Shown one piece after another: positions 6,309 through 14,459 of a stretch of 24,545 nucleotides of DNA. The DNA is from a virus. The translations under genes were made by a program, and so were the position numbers. The stretch spans positions 1 through 24,545 of IMG/VR virus record IMGVR_UViG_3300031261_000071, one strand, 5' to 3'. Each line of letters opens with the position of its first letter. Positions within the stretch are counted from its first letter, which is position 1. The notes under the pieces were generated by a model that saw nothing but the letters and a program-made list of their open reading frames with translations, had not been told where the DNA came from and did not search any database.

Positions 6309-6340
6309 GCCCGGTAGCCAGTGGCTGCGATGACAACTGC

Positions 6341-7696
6341 TTAGGAGTGCGTCTGCATGCCCACGATGGGATTGGTACCCGGGTTGGTGATGTAGCCGCC
6401 AAAACGGGTGTAAGCCAGGAACCCAACCATCAACTGTGTGGCGAAGCGCTCGTCAAGCCGTTGGACAACCAGGTCGCCATCGGTGCGGAGCAGGTAGCCT
6501 TCCTCGTGATCGCCGAAGGTAACTGCGTTGGCTCCGGCCGTGGTGGCGATGGGATAGTATGCGGTGAGCTTGATGGGATAGCCCAGGATCTGGTCAAGCA
6601 TGCCGCTTTGCGGGTTGGGCTGGAAGAGCGGACGGTTCAGGGTATCGAGAAGCCCTGCCACGTAGACGCGGGTGGACTTGTGCATGAACCACGCGGCGTT
6701 CGGCTCATAGACCGGATCCAGGAGACCTTCACAGGCATTGAAGTCCGCGTACCCGGGGCCCGCGTTGGTTGCGGTGATGTTGAAGGTGTCCGTACCGAAG
6801 GTGGTGCCGGAACTGCCTGCAAATGGCGCACCGGTAACGGAAGTGCTGAGCAACGACTGGACATTTGCGCCGTCACCATTGGCGATGAAGTTCTCAAGGC
6901 CACGGGCATAGCGCTTGGTGAGCCGATCGCGGAAGATCGAAACAAGGTTGAAGCCCGAATCCGCAAGCTCTTGCCTGGAAACCTTGATGAGCGTCGCCCC
7001 GGTGTCGGTCGACCCAGTGAAACCGCTAAGGGTTGGATCGGTCTCGGTGACATCCGTATCCTCCGTCATGATGACGATGGAATTCGCGGTGTCGTTCTCC
7101 AGGCCGATCTTCATGGGCGCGCCATTGCCCGCGGTGACCTTTTTGCGGACGCTGCCAACCAGGTTGCCAACGAACTTTTTACCGGAGATGAGTTCCGGAT
7201 AGAACTCCTGCGGCACGATATAAGCGCCAGTGCCACCCTCCGTGATGTCGCGACGCTCGCCGCCAATAACGATGTGGCGGACAGGCGCATCGCGGCGGCC
7301 ACCCTTGAAAGCGGCCCGCTCTTCTTGCGTGCACATCTTTTCCACGCCCTGCTCACCGAAGCGGAGATAGACCTCAACCGCGTTGGTGAGCAGCCTGGAG
7401 GCCGCCGCATCGGTGCGCGCCGCAGGCTCTTCAGTGCCCGGGTTGGGGCGGGGCGACGGGTTAATGCGACCATTGCGCTCTTCGAGGGATGCGCTGCGTT
7501 CGAGCAGGGTGATCTGCTCGGTGATGGTGTCAGCCTCGTCGAGCATGACAGTGGCTTGCGTGCGAAGCTCCTTCGCTTTTGCGACTTCATCTACGGAGCG
7601 GCCCACCTTAGTTGCAAGCTTGGTTGACTCCGCCGCCAGGCGGCTGGCTTCCGTGCCGAGCTGGCCGCGCTTCAGTTTGAGTTCCTGTATAGCCAT
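6341..7696 (-). CDS. HK97-type major capsid protein
   Basis: A 451-residue major capsid protein. Residues 1-110 form a charged, helical scaffold-like delta domain (KLKRGQLGTEASRLAAES onward) that the prohead protease would remove. A Pro-rich segment (NPSPRPNPGTEEP-like) follows. The HK97 fold is seen in 'GGTGAYIVPQEFYPELISG', an N-arm/E-loop region (GNLVGSVRKKVTAGNGAPMKIG), 'KVSRQELADSGFNLVSIFRDRLTKRYARGLENFIANGDG', which is the spine-helix region, and the P-domain/A-domain segments 'AAWFMHKSTRVYV', 'GYPIKLTAYYP' and 'FGDHEEGYLLR'. It starts at ATG 7696 with GGAGG 8 bases upstream. The capsid shell is built from many copies. Confidence 0.96.
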   Translation of the reverse strand: MAIQELKLKRGQLGTEASRLAAESTKLATKVGRSVDEVAKAKELRTQATVMLDEADTITEQITLLERSASLEERNGRINPSPRPNPGTEEPAARTDAAASRLLTNAVEVYLRFGEQGVEKMCTQEERAAFKGGRRDAPVRHIVIGGERRDITEGGTGAYIVPQEFYPELISGKKFVGNLVGSVRKKVTAGNGAPMKIGLENDTANSIVIMTEDTDVTETDPTLSGFTGSTDTGATLIKVSRQELADSGFNLVSIFRDRLTKRYARGLENFIANGDGANVQSLLSTSVTGAPFAGSSGTTFGTDTFNITATNAGPGYADFNACEGLLDPVYEPNAAWFMHKSTRVYVAGLLDTLNRPLFQPNPQSGMLDQILGYPIKLTAYYPIATTAGANAVTFGDHEEGYLLRTDGDLVVQRLDERFATQLMVGFLAYTRFGGYITNPGTNPIVGMQTHS

Positions 7697-7829
7697 TGCT
7701 TTTCCTCCCGGAAAAACTGGGTTGAAAGTTGCGGTTGACCTGTTGGCGGCGCGGCCGTTGCCAGGAAGACGTACGCATCCGATTGCCCTTGAAGGCAGCG
7801 GCGCTGGGCCGCAACGGAAACGAAAAACA

Positions 7830-7850
7830 GTTGTCAGTGATCAATGGTCA
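7830..7850. repeat. Heptad repeat island, 3 units
   Basis: GTTGTCA, GTGATCA and ATGGTCA overlap the end of the 89-residue gene and provide its TGA stop. The remaining 130 bases up to the capsid start hold no gene I can support. Confidence 0.7.
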
Positions 7851-8117
7851 GACGCCCCTTGCGAGCGCTGCATTTTCGCGGACCACCGTCATACTGGAGA
7901 CATCCTCAACAGTGAAACCTTCAAAAACGACGCCTGTATTGTCTGCCGCGCCGCTTAAGGCGCGAGTTTTTACAATATCGTTTGCGCGAATCACCGCCGC
8001 CTCAGCAGCCTGCGGAAAAGAATCAGCTATGACTACGATTTCAAGCGGCAAGAAGCGAGCAGGTTCGCGCGAGATTTTCATGAGTCGGACATCGAAAACA
8101 CGAATATTTGAATTCAT
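7848..8117 (-). CDS. Small protein between capsid and protease genes, unknown
   Basis: An 89-residue protein with no family I recognise. It begins MNSNIRVFDVRLMKI and has alternating strand/helix character: 'RFLPLEIVVIADSFPQAAEAAVIRAN', then 'VVFEGFTVEDVSSMTVV'. The overall pattern suggests a small alpha/beta fold. The ATG at 8117 has GAGGTGAG with good spacing, which supports real translation. It lies 21 bases after the protease stop. The last residues and the stop codon are supplied by a heptad repeat island, so the C-terminus may have been altered by repeat growth. Confidence 0.6.
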   Translation of the reverse strand: MNSNIRVFDVRLMKISREPARFLPLEIVVIADSFPQAAEAAVIRANDIVKTRALSGAADNTGVVFEGFTVEDVSSMTVVRENAALARGV

Positions 8118-8138
8118 TTTCTCACCTCGAAAGCGGCT

Positions 8139-8873
8139 CTAAGCGGCGTGAATATGGGCACGAGCGCGAAGCAACAGCGACCGGCAACGCGAACCTTCGC
8201 AACGGCAGTTTTCGTCGCTGCAGTCAGGGTTGTCGCAGTCTTCACAGCGGCCGGCGTCGCACGGCTCGCAGTTGCACTCGCAACCTTCATCCCGCTTACT
8301 GCGGATCGGCGCGGCGCGGAGCTGCTCAATGTGGCTGCGGCGCTCTGCCGGCACACCATCCGGCCAGGCGCTACGCGCGCCCACGCTGGTTTGCGTGTAG
8401 GCCGGAAAGGTGACGGGGCCGACGTCAAACATGTCGATGTCTTCGATTGACCGCGTGCTGGAAACATAACGGCCGTTCTCATCGAACTCGTCAGACCAGG
8501 TGTCTTTGCGGACGTTGAAGCTGAAGCTGCAGCCGTCGACGTCGCCGCGCTCGATCATGGAGCGGACGTCGGCACCGATGCTGGTTGCCGGATCCGTGTC
8601 GCAATCGAAGCCAAAGCCTTCGGAGGAATCCTGCAGGCGGAGCGTGCCGGATTTAGTGCGGCCCAGGACCTGGTTGACGTCGTGATTGAAGAGACAGCGC
8701 ACGTCCTGGCTCTCGCTGAGGACGCGGGCGCAAGCGCCGGGCTTGACCACTTCCTTGAACCACCCATTGTCATAGACCTGGTCATAGACAACGCCAATGC
8801 CCGCGATGCCGGGCTTGTCGCCCTTGACGGCGCGGATGCTTGCGCCCTTGATGAAGCGGCGTTCAATCGCCAT
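8139..8873 (-). CDS. HK97-family prohead protease with Cys-rich tail
   Basis: A 244-residue serine protease that matures the prohead by removing the capsid delta domain. Catalytic features are His64 in 'CLFNHD', Ser116 in 'GCSFSFNV' and the downstream 'VGPVTFPAY' strand, all typical. The ATG at 8873 follows GGAGGAAG and lies 11 bases inside the portal gene. A longer frame upstream lacks a ribosome site. The core ends near residue 180. It is followed by a tail with ten cysteines between residues 198 and 230 in CxC, CxxC and CxxxxC spacings with acidic residues between them. The tail could bind metal and is not needed for the known protease fold. Confidence 0.92.
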   Translation of the reverse strand: MAIERRFIKGASIRAVKGDKPGIAGIGVVYDQVYDNGWFKEVVKPGACARVLSESQDVRCLFNHDVNQVLGRTKSGTLRLQDSSEGFGFDCDTDPATSIGADVRSMIERGDVDGCSFSFNVRKDTWSDEFDENGRYVSSTRSIEDIDMFDVGPVTFPAYTQTSVGARSAWPDGVPAERRSHIEQLRAAPIRSKRDEGCECNCEPCDAGRCEDCDNPDCSDENCRCEGSRCRSLLLRARAHIHAA

Positions 8874-10554
8874 GTTCTTCCTCCTCGGTTTCAGGTTCGA
8901 TTTGCCGCGAAGCAACGATGGCTGCGCTTTCGCGGGCGGTGCGGATGTGAATGGCGCGGATGACGCGGCGGAACTCCGCGCGGCAGATGTTGACGTCGAA
9001 GATCCAGGCGGCTCCGCGTTTCTTCAAGCGGCGTATGACGGCAGCGATAGCTTCGCCGGCGATGCGTTGACCGGCGGAATCATCACGGGGCCCAAAGGGA
9101 TCGTGATGGATTGCGCCGTCGGCGATGAGAGCGACCACGGGCTGCAACTCGGCCGAGAGCCTTTCAAGATCGGAGCCGGCGGCCTGGAACGCTTGCACAA
9201 AGGCCTTGCCATAGCGAACGACATAGCGGGCGAGAACTGTGCGCTGGCTTTCATCGAGCGCCGCGCCGGCTTCGTCGTTATCGTCGCTGGGTGGCGGCAT
9301 GAGCAGGACCTGCTTGGCGTCAAGCATGTTGAGCGGCGACAGATAGATGTCGAGCTCCGCACCGCCAGGGTTGAGGCCCAGGGCGCGGCGGACGTCGTTT
9401 GCGGAGAGCCAGCCCCACTGGCGGCCCAGAGCAAAGCCCTGCTGCGTGGTGACAAAATCGCCGCGCTGGCGCTCGGTGAAATCGAACTCGATAACGTACT
9501 TGAAGGCCTTGGGGCCGCTGCGCGGCATGAGCTTGCGGAGCAGCTCTTTCTCAATGCGGTTGCAGTAGGGCCGCAGCGTGTCAGTAACAAGCTGCAGAGT
9601 CTGATTTTCGTGGTTGTTGTTGCTGAGCCTGGTTGTGTCTCCGATAACGTGAGGCGGAAGACCGAGCAAGGCGGCGATGCGGGAACGAGTAAAACCCTGG
9701 GTGAGGATGAACTGGCAATCCTCGGGAGAGAAGCCGAGCGATTGAAGCTTGAACGCGCCAGTGAGCACGGCGGTGCGCAGCGAATTTTCTCCGCCATAGT
9801 TGCGCTCGAAAGACTCTTTGAGCGCGGCGGCTTGATCGGGCGTAACCTTGTTGCCCACCTCCGGGGTAAAGATGGAAAGCGGCATGGCGCCATTGCCAAA
9901 GAACTTTGCACCGAATTTCTCAGTAGCCCGCGCCAGGCCGAGCGTTTGCCGCGCGCAGGTGACTGGCGAGAAACCTTTCAACCCGTCGAAAGAGAACAGG
10001 GGGCAGTGGACCATGTCTTCTTTGGCGATGACGCGCTCGATGCCGGTTTGCATTCCGGAGCGGGTTACATACTCAAGAACGCCATTCTTGTTGCGCCGCG
10101 GCTCGGTGACGCCAGGCGAGAGCGGATAGAGGCCGCGCGGGCGAGCTGCGCCGTCGCGGATGATCTCCGCATAGCTGTTGCCGGCGGAAGCCATGGCGCC
10201 GACTTGCGACTCCCAGAAAGGCACCGCGGACATCTCGTCATTGGGCTCGTTGGCGAGGATCCACGTCAGATCGTGATCGATGCGCTCTTTTGTGCCGTTT
10301 CCCTGCAGCTCATAGATGACGAGAGGCGACGAAGCGACGGCCTGGGCAAGCCAGCGCAGGCCGATATAGAAATCGGTGACCTGCATGGCGGTCTGGACGT
10401 TGATGACTTCACCCGAAGCCGTGGGTTCACCGGCCCCAAGCCAGCCTAGAAACGAGGCGAGTGAGAGCGGGACCGACGGGTTTTCGAGGTTCGATCGGCG
10501 CTCAACTGCCAGTGATTGGCGCTGATCTTCGAGTAGTCCGGCGAAAATTCCCAT
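8863..10554 (-). CDS. HK97-family portal protein with long C-terminal extension
   Basis: A 563-residue portal, the dodecameric ring at one capsid vertex through which DNA is packaged. Family features are 'VQTAMQVTDFYIGLRWLAQAVASSPLVIYE', 'DHDLTWILANEPNDEMSAVPFWESQVGAMASAGNSYAEIIRDG' (in segments), 'KEDMVHCPLFSFDGLKGFSPV', 'KFFGNGAMPLSIF', 'RSRIAALLGLPPHVIGD' and 'NHENQTLQLVTDTLRPY'. The core ends near residue 410. About 140 further residues, acidic then Arg-rich, are more than most HK97 portals carry. The ATG at 10554 has GGGAG upstream and follows the terminase stop by 8 bases. Confidence 0.95.
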   Translation of the reverse strand: MGIFAGLLEDQRQSLAVERRSNLENPSVPLSLASFLGWLGAGEPTASGEVINVQTAMQVTDFYIGLRWLAQAVASSPLVIYELQGNGTKERIDHDLTWILANEPNDEMSAVPFWESQVGAMASAGNSYAEIIRDGAARPRGLYPLSPGVTEPRRNKNGVLEYVTRSGMQTGIERVIAKEDMVHCPLFSFDGLKGFSPVTCARQTLGLARATEKFGAKFFGNGAMPLSIFTPEVGNKVTPDQAAALKESFERNYGGENSLRTAVLTGAFKLQSLGFSPEDCQFILTQGFTRSRIAALLGLPPHVIGDTTRLSNNNHENQTLQLVTDTLRPYCNRIEKELLRKLMPRSGPKAFKYVIEFDFTERQRGDFVTTQQGFALGRQWGWLSANDVRRALGLNPGGAELDIYLSPLNMLDAKQVLLMPPPSDDNDEAGAALDESQRTVLARYVVRYGKAFVQAFQAAGSDLERLSAELQPVVALIADGAIHHDPFGPRDDSAGQRIAGEAIAAVIRRLKKRGAAWIFDVNICRAEFRRVIRAIHIRTARESAAIVASRQIEPETEEEEHGD

Positions 10555-10562
10555 GCGGCTCC

Positions 10563-12254
10563 CTAGAACACGATGAGTTCGTTTGAGGATGGCGCCGTTG
10601 CGGCCATCACGCCGGTGACGGCCATGATGAGGGCGACAATTCCATCGATCTTTTCGCGGCTCTTGCTTTTGTCCGGCTTGATGTTGCCGGCCGGATCCGT
10701 TTCAACAATAACGTTGGAGGCCATCCAACGCAGGACCGGGTTGCCGCCGTGAGCGATTTCACCGCCGAGCACAAGCTCCAACAGGCGCTTGGTGGGGGCG
10801 GCCATGCTGGCAAAGCCCTGGCCGACCTTGACCATCTCAAAGCCGTCTTCAGTGAGGTTGGTGACGATGTCGGTTGAGTTCCAGCGATCGTAGGCGATCT
10901 GCTCGATTTGAAACTCCGCAGCGAGCTTATTGATACGGGCGCGGATGAAGCGATAGTCGATGATGTTGCCTTCAGTCAGCTCAAAGAGGCCTGCGCGCTG
11001 CCACACGTCATAGGGAACGCGATCGCGCTTGCAGCGGAAGGCGATGTTGTCTTTGGGCAGAAAGAAGAACGGCAGAACATGCCAGAGCGGATCCTCCGGA
11101 GTTGGTTCGAACAGAAGAACGAAGGCCGAAATATCGGTAGTGGTGGACAGATCGAGGCCGCCGAAACAGCGCCGGCCCTTGAGCTGCTCGCGGGGGATAG
11201 CAGTTTTGCAAAGCTCCCACTTATCCATGGGCATCCACATGGAGTAATTCGTGGTCCAGATGCAGAGACGGAAGCGAAGAAACGTGTTGAGCGAGCTGGG
11301 ATCGCCCTGGGCTTTGACGGCCTGCTCTCGCATTTCAGCGAGCTTGATGGCCGTGCCCCAGCAAGGGTTCGCCTTGGGCCACTTGGTTTCGTCCTGCCAG
11401 CCGTCGGGATCTTCGATGTCCTCCGGATCGAGACCGCAGATCCAGGCAAACCATGTGTCGTCCGGGATGATGCCGCTGAGAACTTTCTCGGAATACTCAC
11501 GCTGGTTGTAGCAAACAGAGTTGCGGTTGTAGCCGCTGTTGGTAATTGCGAACATGAGCGGCTGGGTAGTTTTACCCAGGCGGCTGTAGAAGGCGTTCCA
11601 CACGCCGTCATTGGCGTGCGCGTGCAGCTCGTCAATGCAGACAAAGGAAGGCCGTAGCCCCTGCAGGTTCTGATCCTCAGAAGCGCAGGGTTCGAACTTG
11701 CTGTTCGTGCCGACGTCGGCGATGTTCTCCTTGCCGATGAGGAGTTGGCTGCGAAGGTATTCCGACTCCTTAGCCATCGTGGAGGCGGTATCGAAGACGC
11801 GGCGTGCGGTTTTGCGATCGGTGGCCGCGGCGTAGACCTGGGCGCCGCGCTCACCGAAGGCGTGGAGCTCATAGAGACAGAGGCCGGAGAGGATGAGGGA
11901 CTTAAGATTACCCGCCCCCATCTCACTGTAGGCAATTTTGAAGCGGCGACGCTTGCGCCCTTTCTCATCCTTACGTTTCCAGCCATATAGGATCCAGAGC
12001 AGCGCCTGCCATGCCGGGTCGAGAACGATGGGAACGCCGTAGTAGTCGCCGTCGACGCCACAGCAGAAGAGCGGAAAGTAGTCAATGACGCGCTGCGCCG
12101 ACTTGCGGCTGAAGACCAGGCCGCGCTTTGAGCCTTCCTTCAGATCGCGGACGTGGCGCTCGATCTGAAGGCGAACCAACTTCGATGTGAGCACACGGCC
12201 GGCGAGCACGTCGGCGATGTACTTCTGGGCAACGGACCGGGGGCGGCTGGACAT
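10563..12254 (-). CDS. Terminase large subunit (Terminase_1 family)
   Basis: A 563-residue packaging motor with an N-terminal ATPase and a C-terminal RNase H-like nuclease. The Walker A equivalent is MGAGNLKS (112-119), where Leu replaces the usual Gly/Ala before Lys. Walker B is FVCIDE (204-209), followed by LHAH. Nuclease acidic residues are visible in 'FGGLDLSTTTD' (Asp368), 'IAYDRW' (454-458) and 'KIDGIVAL' (Asp537). Length and order match HK97-like large terminases. The ATG at 12254 is 9 bases after the small subunit stop. Its ribosome site is weak (GGGTAA), which suggests coupling to the upstream gene. Confidence 0.95.
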   Translation of the reverse strand: MSSRPRSVAQKYIADVLAGRVLTSKLVRLQIERHVRDLKEGSKRGLVFSRKSAQRVIDYFPLFCCGVDGDYYGVPIVLDPAWQALLWILYGWKRKDEKGRKRRRFKIAYSEMGAGNLKSLILSGLCLYELHAFGERGAQVYAAATDRKTARRVFDTASTMAKESEYLRSQLLIGKENIADVGTNSKFEPCASEDQNLQGLRPSFVCIDELHAHANDGVWNAFYSRLGKTTQPLMFAITNSGYNRNSVCYNQREYSEKVLSGIIPDDTWFAWICGLDPEDIEDPDGWQDETKWPKANPCWGTAIKLAEMREQAVKAQGDPSSLNTFLRFRLCIWTTNYSMWMPMDKWELCKTAIPREQLKGRRCFGGLDLSTTTDISAFVLLFEPTPEDPLWHVLPFFFLPKDNIAFRCKRDRVPYDVWQRAGLFELTEGNIIDYRFIRARINKLAAEFQIEQIAYDRWNSTDIVTNLTEDGFEMVKVGQGFASMAAPTKRLLELVLGGEIAHGGNPVLRWMASNVIVETDPAGNIKPDKSKSREKIDGIVALIMAVTGVMAATAPSSNELIVF

Positions 12255-12263
12255 CGATGCGCA

Positions 12264-12719
12264 TTACCCGTATTTCTGCGCCAGGAACGCGGCGCGCGGA
12301 TCCGCGATCTTCGCCAGCTTTGCCGGAACGCCTGGACGCGAAGAACGGACGCCGAGGCGCGCGCGGCCACTGCCGGTTCCGCCGAGTTCAGAACGGATGC
12401 TCTTCATCGCGGAGATCTCAGCGCCGGAAAGCTTTCGGCCTTCGTCGACTTCCAGCTTCCAGCGGCAGTAGTCCTCCAGCGCATCGCGATCGGCGTATTC
12501 CATCCAGGGCCACATGGAGCAGCAGTTATCCCAGATTGCGCGGAGCTTCTCGGCTTTGCCGAATCCCGTGTCTGGATGGAAGATCATCCACTTCGCCGGA
12601 GGGCCGCCGATGGGGGCGGATTCCGGCTCGCCGTTCCTTGCGCGCTTGCGAGCAGGATTCTTGCGGAATGCGCCTGTCAGCTCCAGGAGCTTTGTCGGCT
12701 TGGGAGGTCTTCCAGGCAT
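12264..12719 (-). CDS. Terminase small subunit (P27 family)
   Basis: A 151-residue protein that recognises phage DNA for packaging. The N-terminus 'MPGRPPKPTKLLELTGAFRKNP' with the following Arg/Lys block is diagnostic of the P27 family. It is followed by a linker, a helix bundle (AEKLRAIWDNCCSMWPWMEYADRDALEDYCRWKLE region) and a basic C-terminal part. The ATG at 12719 has GGAG 9 bases upstream. It lies directly upstream of the large subunit, the usual arrangement. Confidence 0.9.
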   Translation of the reverse strand: MPGRPPKPTKLLELTGAFRKNPARKRARNGEPESAPIGGPPAKWMIFHPDTGFGKAEKLRAIWDNCCSMWPWMEYADRDALEDYCRWKLEVDEGRKLSGAEISAMKSIRSELGGTGSGRARLGVRSSRPGVPAKLAKIADPRAAFLAQKYG

Positions 12720-12907
12720 TTGAGGTATCTCCGCGAATGTTGGCGGGGCTTCTGAGAGCTTGTGGGGGATACTCCGGCCATTTCAACGGCATCATAGGGC
12801 ATAAAAGCAATGTGTCCTACCTTGCCGCGCGATTGGCTGAAAACTTTCATTTTGTGGACGTGTGAGTGTTTCTGGGGCACGGTCTACGGGCCATGGTCGG
12901 AAGAGAT
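12720..12907. other. Gap between HNH and small terminase; no supported gene
   Basis: This 188-base stretch is the natural place for a packaging (cos or pac) site. I see no convincing promoter, hairpin or repeat. A 67-residue minus frame (12677-12880) overlaps the terminase start, and a shorter version begins MKVFSQSRGKVGHIAF, but neither has a ribosome site. Confidence 0.5.
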
Positions 12908-13285
12908 TTACACCCCCCTACCCCCTCCAACACGGTTACCGAACCCGCCATCTTCCTTCGCAGTCTTAAAGCCGTGACACTCGTGACATAATCCTTGATG
13001 GTTATCTTCATCCCAGAACAGCGGATCGCTAGGACCATCCACTGGAATGATGTGATCCACATCAGTTGCAGTCACGAACACGCCAACGTGACGCTTGTCA
13101 GGGTCAACACAGAGACGGTGAGCTTCAAGATAGTTGCATCTGTAGGCTCTCCAGTGCCGATCATAGCCACGCCTTGCTGCATTCTCTCGCTTCGGAGCGG
13201 CGGCCGCCGGCGCGCAGTTGACGCACCATGCACCAGCGGTAGATCTGCCGCATCCGCGACATGCCGACTTGGAAGCGAACGGGAT
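12908..13285 (-). CDS. HNH endonuclease with apparent ATC start
   Basis: A 125-residue HNH nuclease next to the terminase genes. Such nucleases assist DNA cleavage during packaging in several cos-type phages. The HNH core is 'DVDHIIPVDG' (first His), 'DEDNHQGLCHECH' (Asn and a CxxC) and the final 'HGFKTAKE'. An N-terminal Cys cluster (CRGCGRS, WCVNC) and 'ARRGYDRHWRAYRC' are also typical. The frame opens directly after the in-frame TGA (13289-13291) of the upstream gene and contains no ATG, GTG, TTG or CTG before the HNH core. The codon aligned with the usual Met-Pro start is ATC at 13285, with GAGG 9 bases upstream. It is either a rare start codon, stop read-through or a recently lost start. 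Confidence 0.82.
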   Translation of the reverse strand: MPFASKSACRGCGRSTAGAWCVNCAPAAAAPKRENAARRGYDRHWRAYRCNYLEAHRLCVDPDKRHVGVFVTATDVDHIIPVDGPSDPLFWDEDNHQGLCHECHGFKTAKEDGGFGNRVGGGRGV

Positions 13286-13288
13286 AAC

Positions 13289-13576
13289 TCAATGCCTCGG
13301 GAAAGCCCAGCCAACTATGGCGGCGACCACGCCTACCGTTGCAGCCACACCCAGCAGCCAGAACCTGTAGTTCAACAGCGCAGCCACAGCATCCTCAACG
13401 ATCTTCAATCTGCCAGGCTGTCCATTGCCAAGCACATCCTCAATCTGGCTCTCCGCAACAGCAAGCCGCTCACCGAGATCGGTTCTCAGGCCAGCAGTCT
13501 CCGACCGCAAAGCACTGATCTCCGCGCGTATTTCGCCAAGCATTGATACAACGAGCTGCCCAGTCGATCCTTCCAT
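13289..13576 (-). CDS. Small coiled-coil membrane protein, possibly holin-related
   Basis: A 95-residue protein. The N-terminal two thirds is a heptad-like coiled coil (EIRAEISALRSETAGLRTDLGERL). It then has 'NGQPGRLKIVEDAVAALL' and one transmembrane span (FWLLGVAATVGVVAAIVGWAF) close to the C-terminus. This layout resembles XhlA-like haemolysin/holin accessory proteins and many uncharacterised phage proteins, so a lysis role is possible but unproven. The ATG at 13576 has GAGG 6 bases upstream. A GTG at 13588 is an alternative. Its TGA stop is in the same frame as the HNH gene, just 3 bases before the HNH ATC codon. Confidence 0.68.
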   Translation of the reverse strand: MEGSTGQLVVSMLGEIRAEISALRSETAGLRTDLGERLAVAESQIEDVLGNGQPGRLKIVEDAVAALLNYRFWLLGVAATVGVVAAIVGWAFPRH

Positions 13577-13603
13577 GCGCTCCCTCACCTACCCAGGTTG
13601 TAG

Positions 13604-14044
13604 TTAAGCCCGAGCAGCTGAACAATTCAGCGGCCACGCCCGCAGAATGTCGCCTTTCGCCGCGCCCACAAGCCGATACACACGAACCTTCGCCTGCGTA
13701 CGCTCCACCACATCTTCCGGCAGATCGCCGTTCTTGATCAGCGCCAGCCTGTCGACTTCACGCATTCCGTATGTCCGCGAGTGGCACACGTTCAACTGCA
13801 TTTCACTTGGAGAAATACCCGCAGTCGTATGCGTCGATTGCAGATCGCTGTCCACCTTGTTCACCTCGGCGCCGACCAGGCGAAAGCCGATCAGTTCGCC
13901 GCTTTGCGTGTCATACTCACGGCACCACAAGCCCTGCGCTTCATACTTCTCCGCATCCAGACGCGTGGTGCGACGAATCACTTTCCGGCCCTCACTTGGA
14001 AAGACCGGAAGGAAGCTGCGATCCCCTTTGCGCACTGTCGCCAT
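13604..14044 (-). CDS. Unknown phage protein
   Basis: A 146-residue protein I do not recognise. It is basic at the N-terminus (VIRRTTRLDAEKYEAQG), then has 'CREYDTQSGELIGFRLVGAE', a polar middle and a C-terminal 'VYRLVGAAKGDILRAW'. No signal peptide or membrane span is seen. The ATG at 14044 follows GGAGGCAT, a strong ribosome site. An upstream start would add eight residues with no site. It is the first gene after the AT-richer gap that may hold a promoter, ahead of the coiled-coil/HNH/terminase genes. Confidence 0.6.
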   Translation of the reverse strand: MATVRKGDRSFLPVFPSEGRKVIRRTTRLDAEKYEAQGLWCREYDTQSGELIGFRLVGAEVNKVDSDLQSTHTTAGISPSEMQLNVCHSRTYGMREVDRLALIKNGDLPEDVVERTQAKVRVYRLVGAAKGDILRAWPLNCSAARA

Positions 14045-14172
14045 ATGCCTCCAAACAAGAAACGCCAACTAGACGCAAGCCAGCATCTCTTTGGCGCTCC
14101 TACGATAATCGGTACGCACACCGCCCGGCACAACACACCAACCGGGAAATTGAGGGTTAAGTTACTTGGGCA

Positions 14173-14200
14173 ATCTTAGGTGTTTTTCATGGTTTTGCAA
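14173..14200 (-). promoter_or_regulatory. Possible late-block promoter
   Basis: TTGCAA (14195-14200), a 16-base spacer and TAAGAT (14173-14178) lie on the minus strand just after the HTH gene. They sit in a 163-base, AT-richer gap upstream of the packaging genes. Each box matches consensus at 4 of 6 positions, so this is suggestive only. Confidence 0.35.
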
Positions 14201-14207
14201 GGGTTCT

Positions 14208-14459
14208 TCACACAAGTTTTCTCGGCGGGAACAACTCAGCGACCGTAACTCTAAGACGCGACGCGAATAAGACCAATCTGAACGGCGAACAGCGAACGCG
14301 GCCTTGTTCGTACGCGTGGAGCTGCGGCGGGGTGATCCCCACCGACCGCGCCAGCTCTGCTTGACCCACGCGCCTGCGGGTGCGGAGCTCCTTAAGTCTA
14401 GCTCCAAGCGCCAAGTCAAACTGTCTCTCAACCTCGCTTTTTCCCCCCGCTCGTCCCAT
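14208..14459 (-). CDS. XRE-type helix-turn-helix regulator
   Basis: An 83-residue DNA-binding protein consisting almost wholly of one Cro/C1-type HTH domain (residues about 18-77). The pattern is 'GARLKELRTRRRVGQAELARSVGITPPQLHAYEQGRVRCSP' in segments, with the recognition helix around TPPQLHAYEQG, and then 'LVLFASRLRVTVAELFPP'. It has no separate oligomerisation or protease domain, so it is Cro-sized rather than a full CI repressor. The ATG at 14459 overlaps the stop of the upstream HTH gene by one base. As the last gene before the late block it may control the switch to late expression. Confidence 0.82.
   Translation of the reverse strand: MGRAGGKSEVERQFDLALGARLKELRTRRRVGQAELARSVGITPPQLHAYEQGRVRCSPFRLVLFASRLRVTVAELFPPRKLV

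Noticed and set aside
7608-7844. 78-codon minus frame overlapping the capsid start
   Set aside because: The product is low-complexity and Arg/Gln/Ser-rich, it overlaps the capsid gene, and it begins in a repeat island with no ribosome site.
8797-10449. 550-codon open frame on the plus strand
   Set aside because: It is antisense to the portal and protease genes. The product is unlike any protein and GC-rich codons leave the opposite strand open. The same applies to 5882-7627 and 5-1141.
12677-12880. 67-codon minus frame before the small terminase gene
   Set aside because: It has no ribosome site, overlaps the terminase start in another frame and resembles nothing I know. A short real peptide is not excluded.
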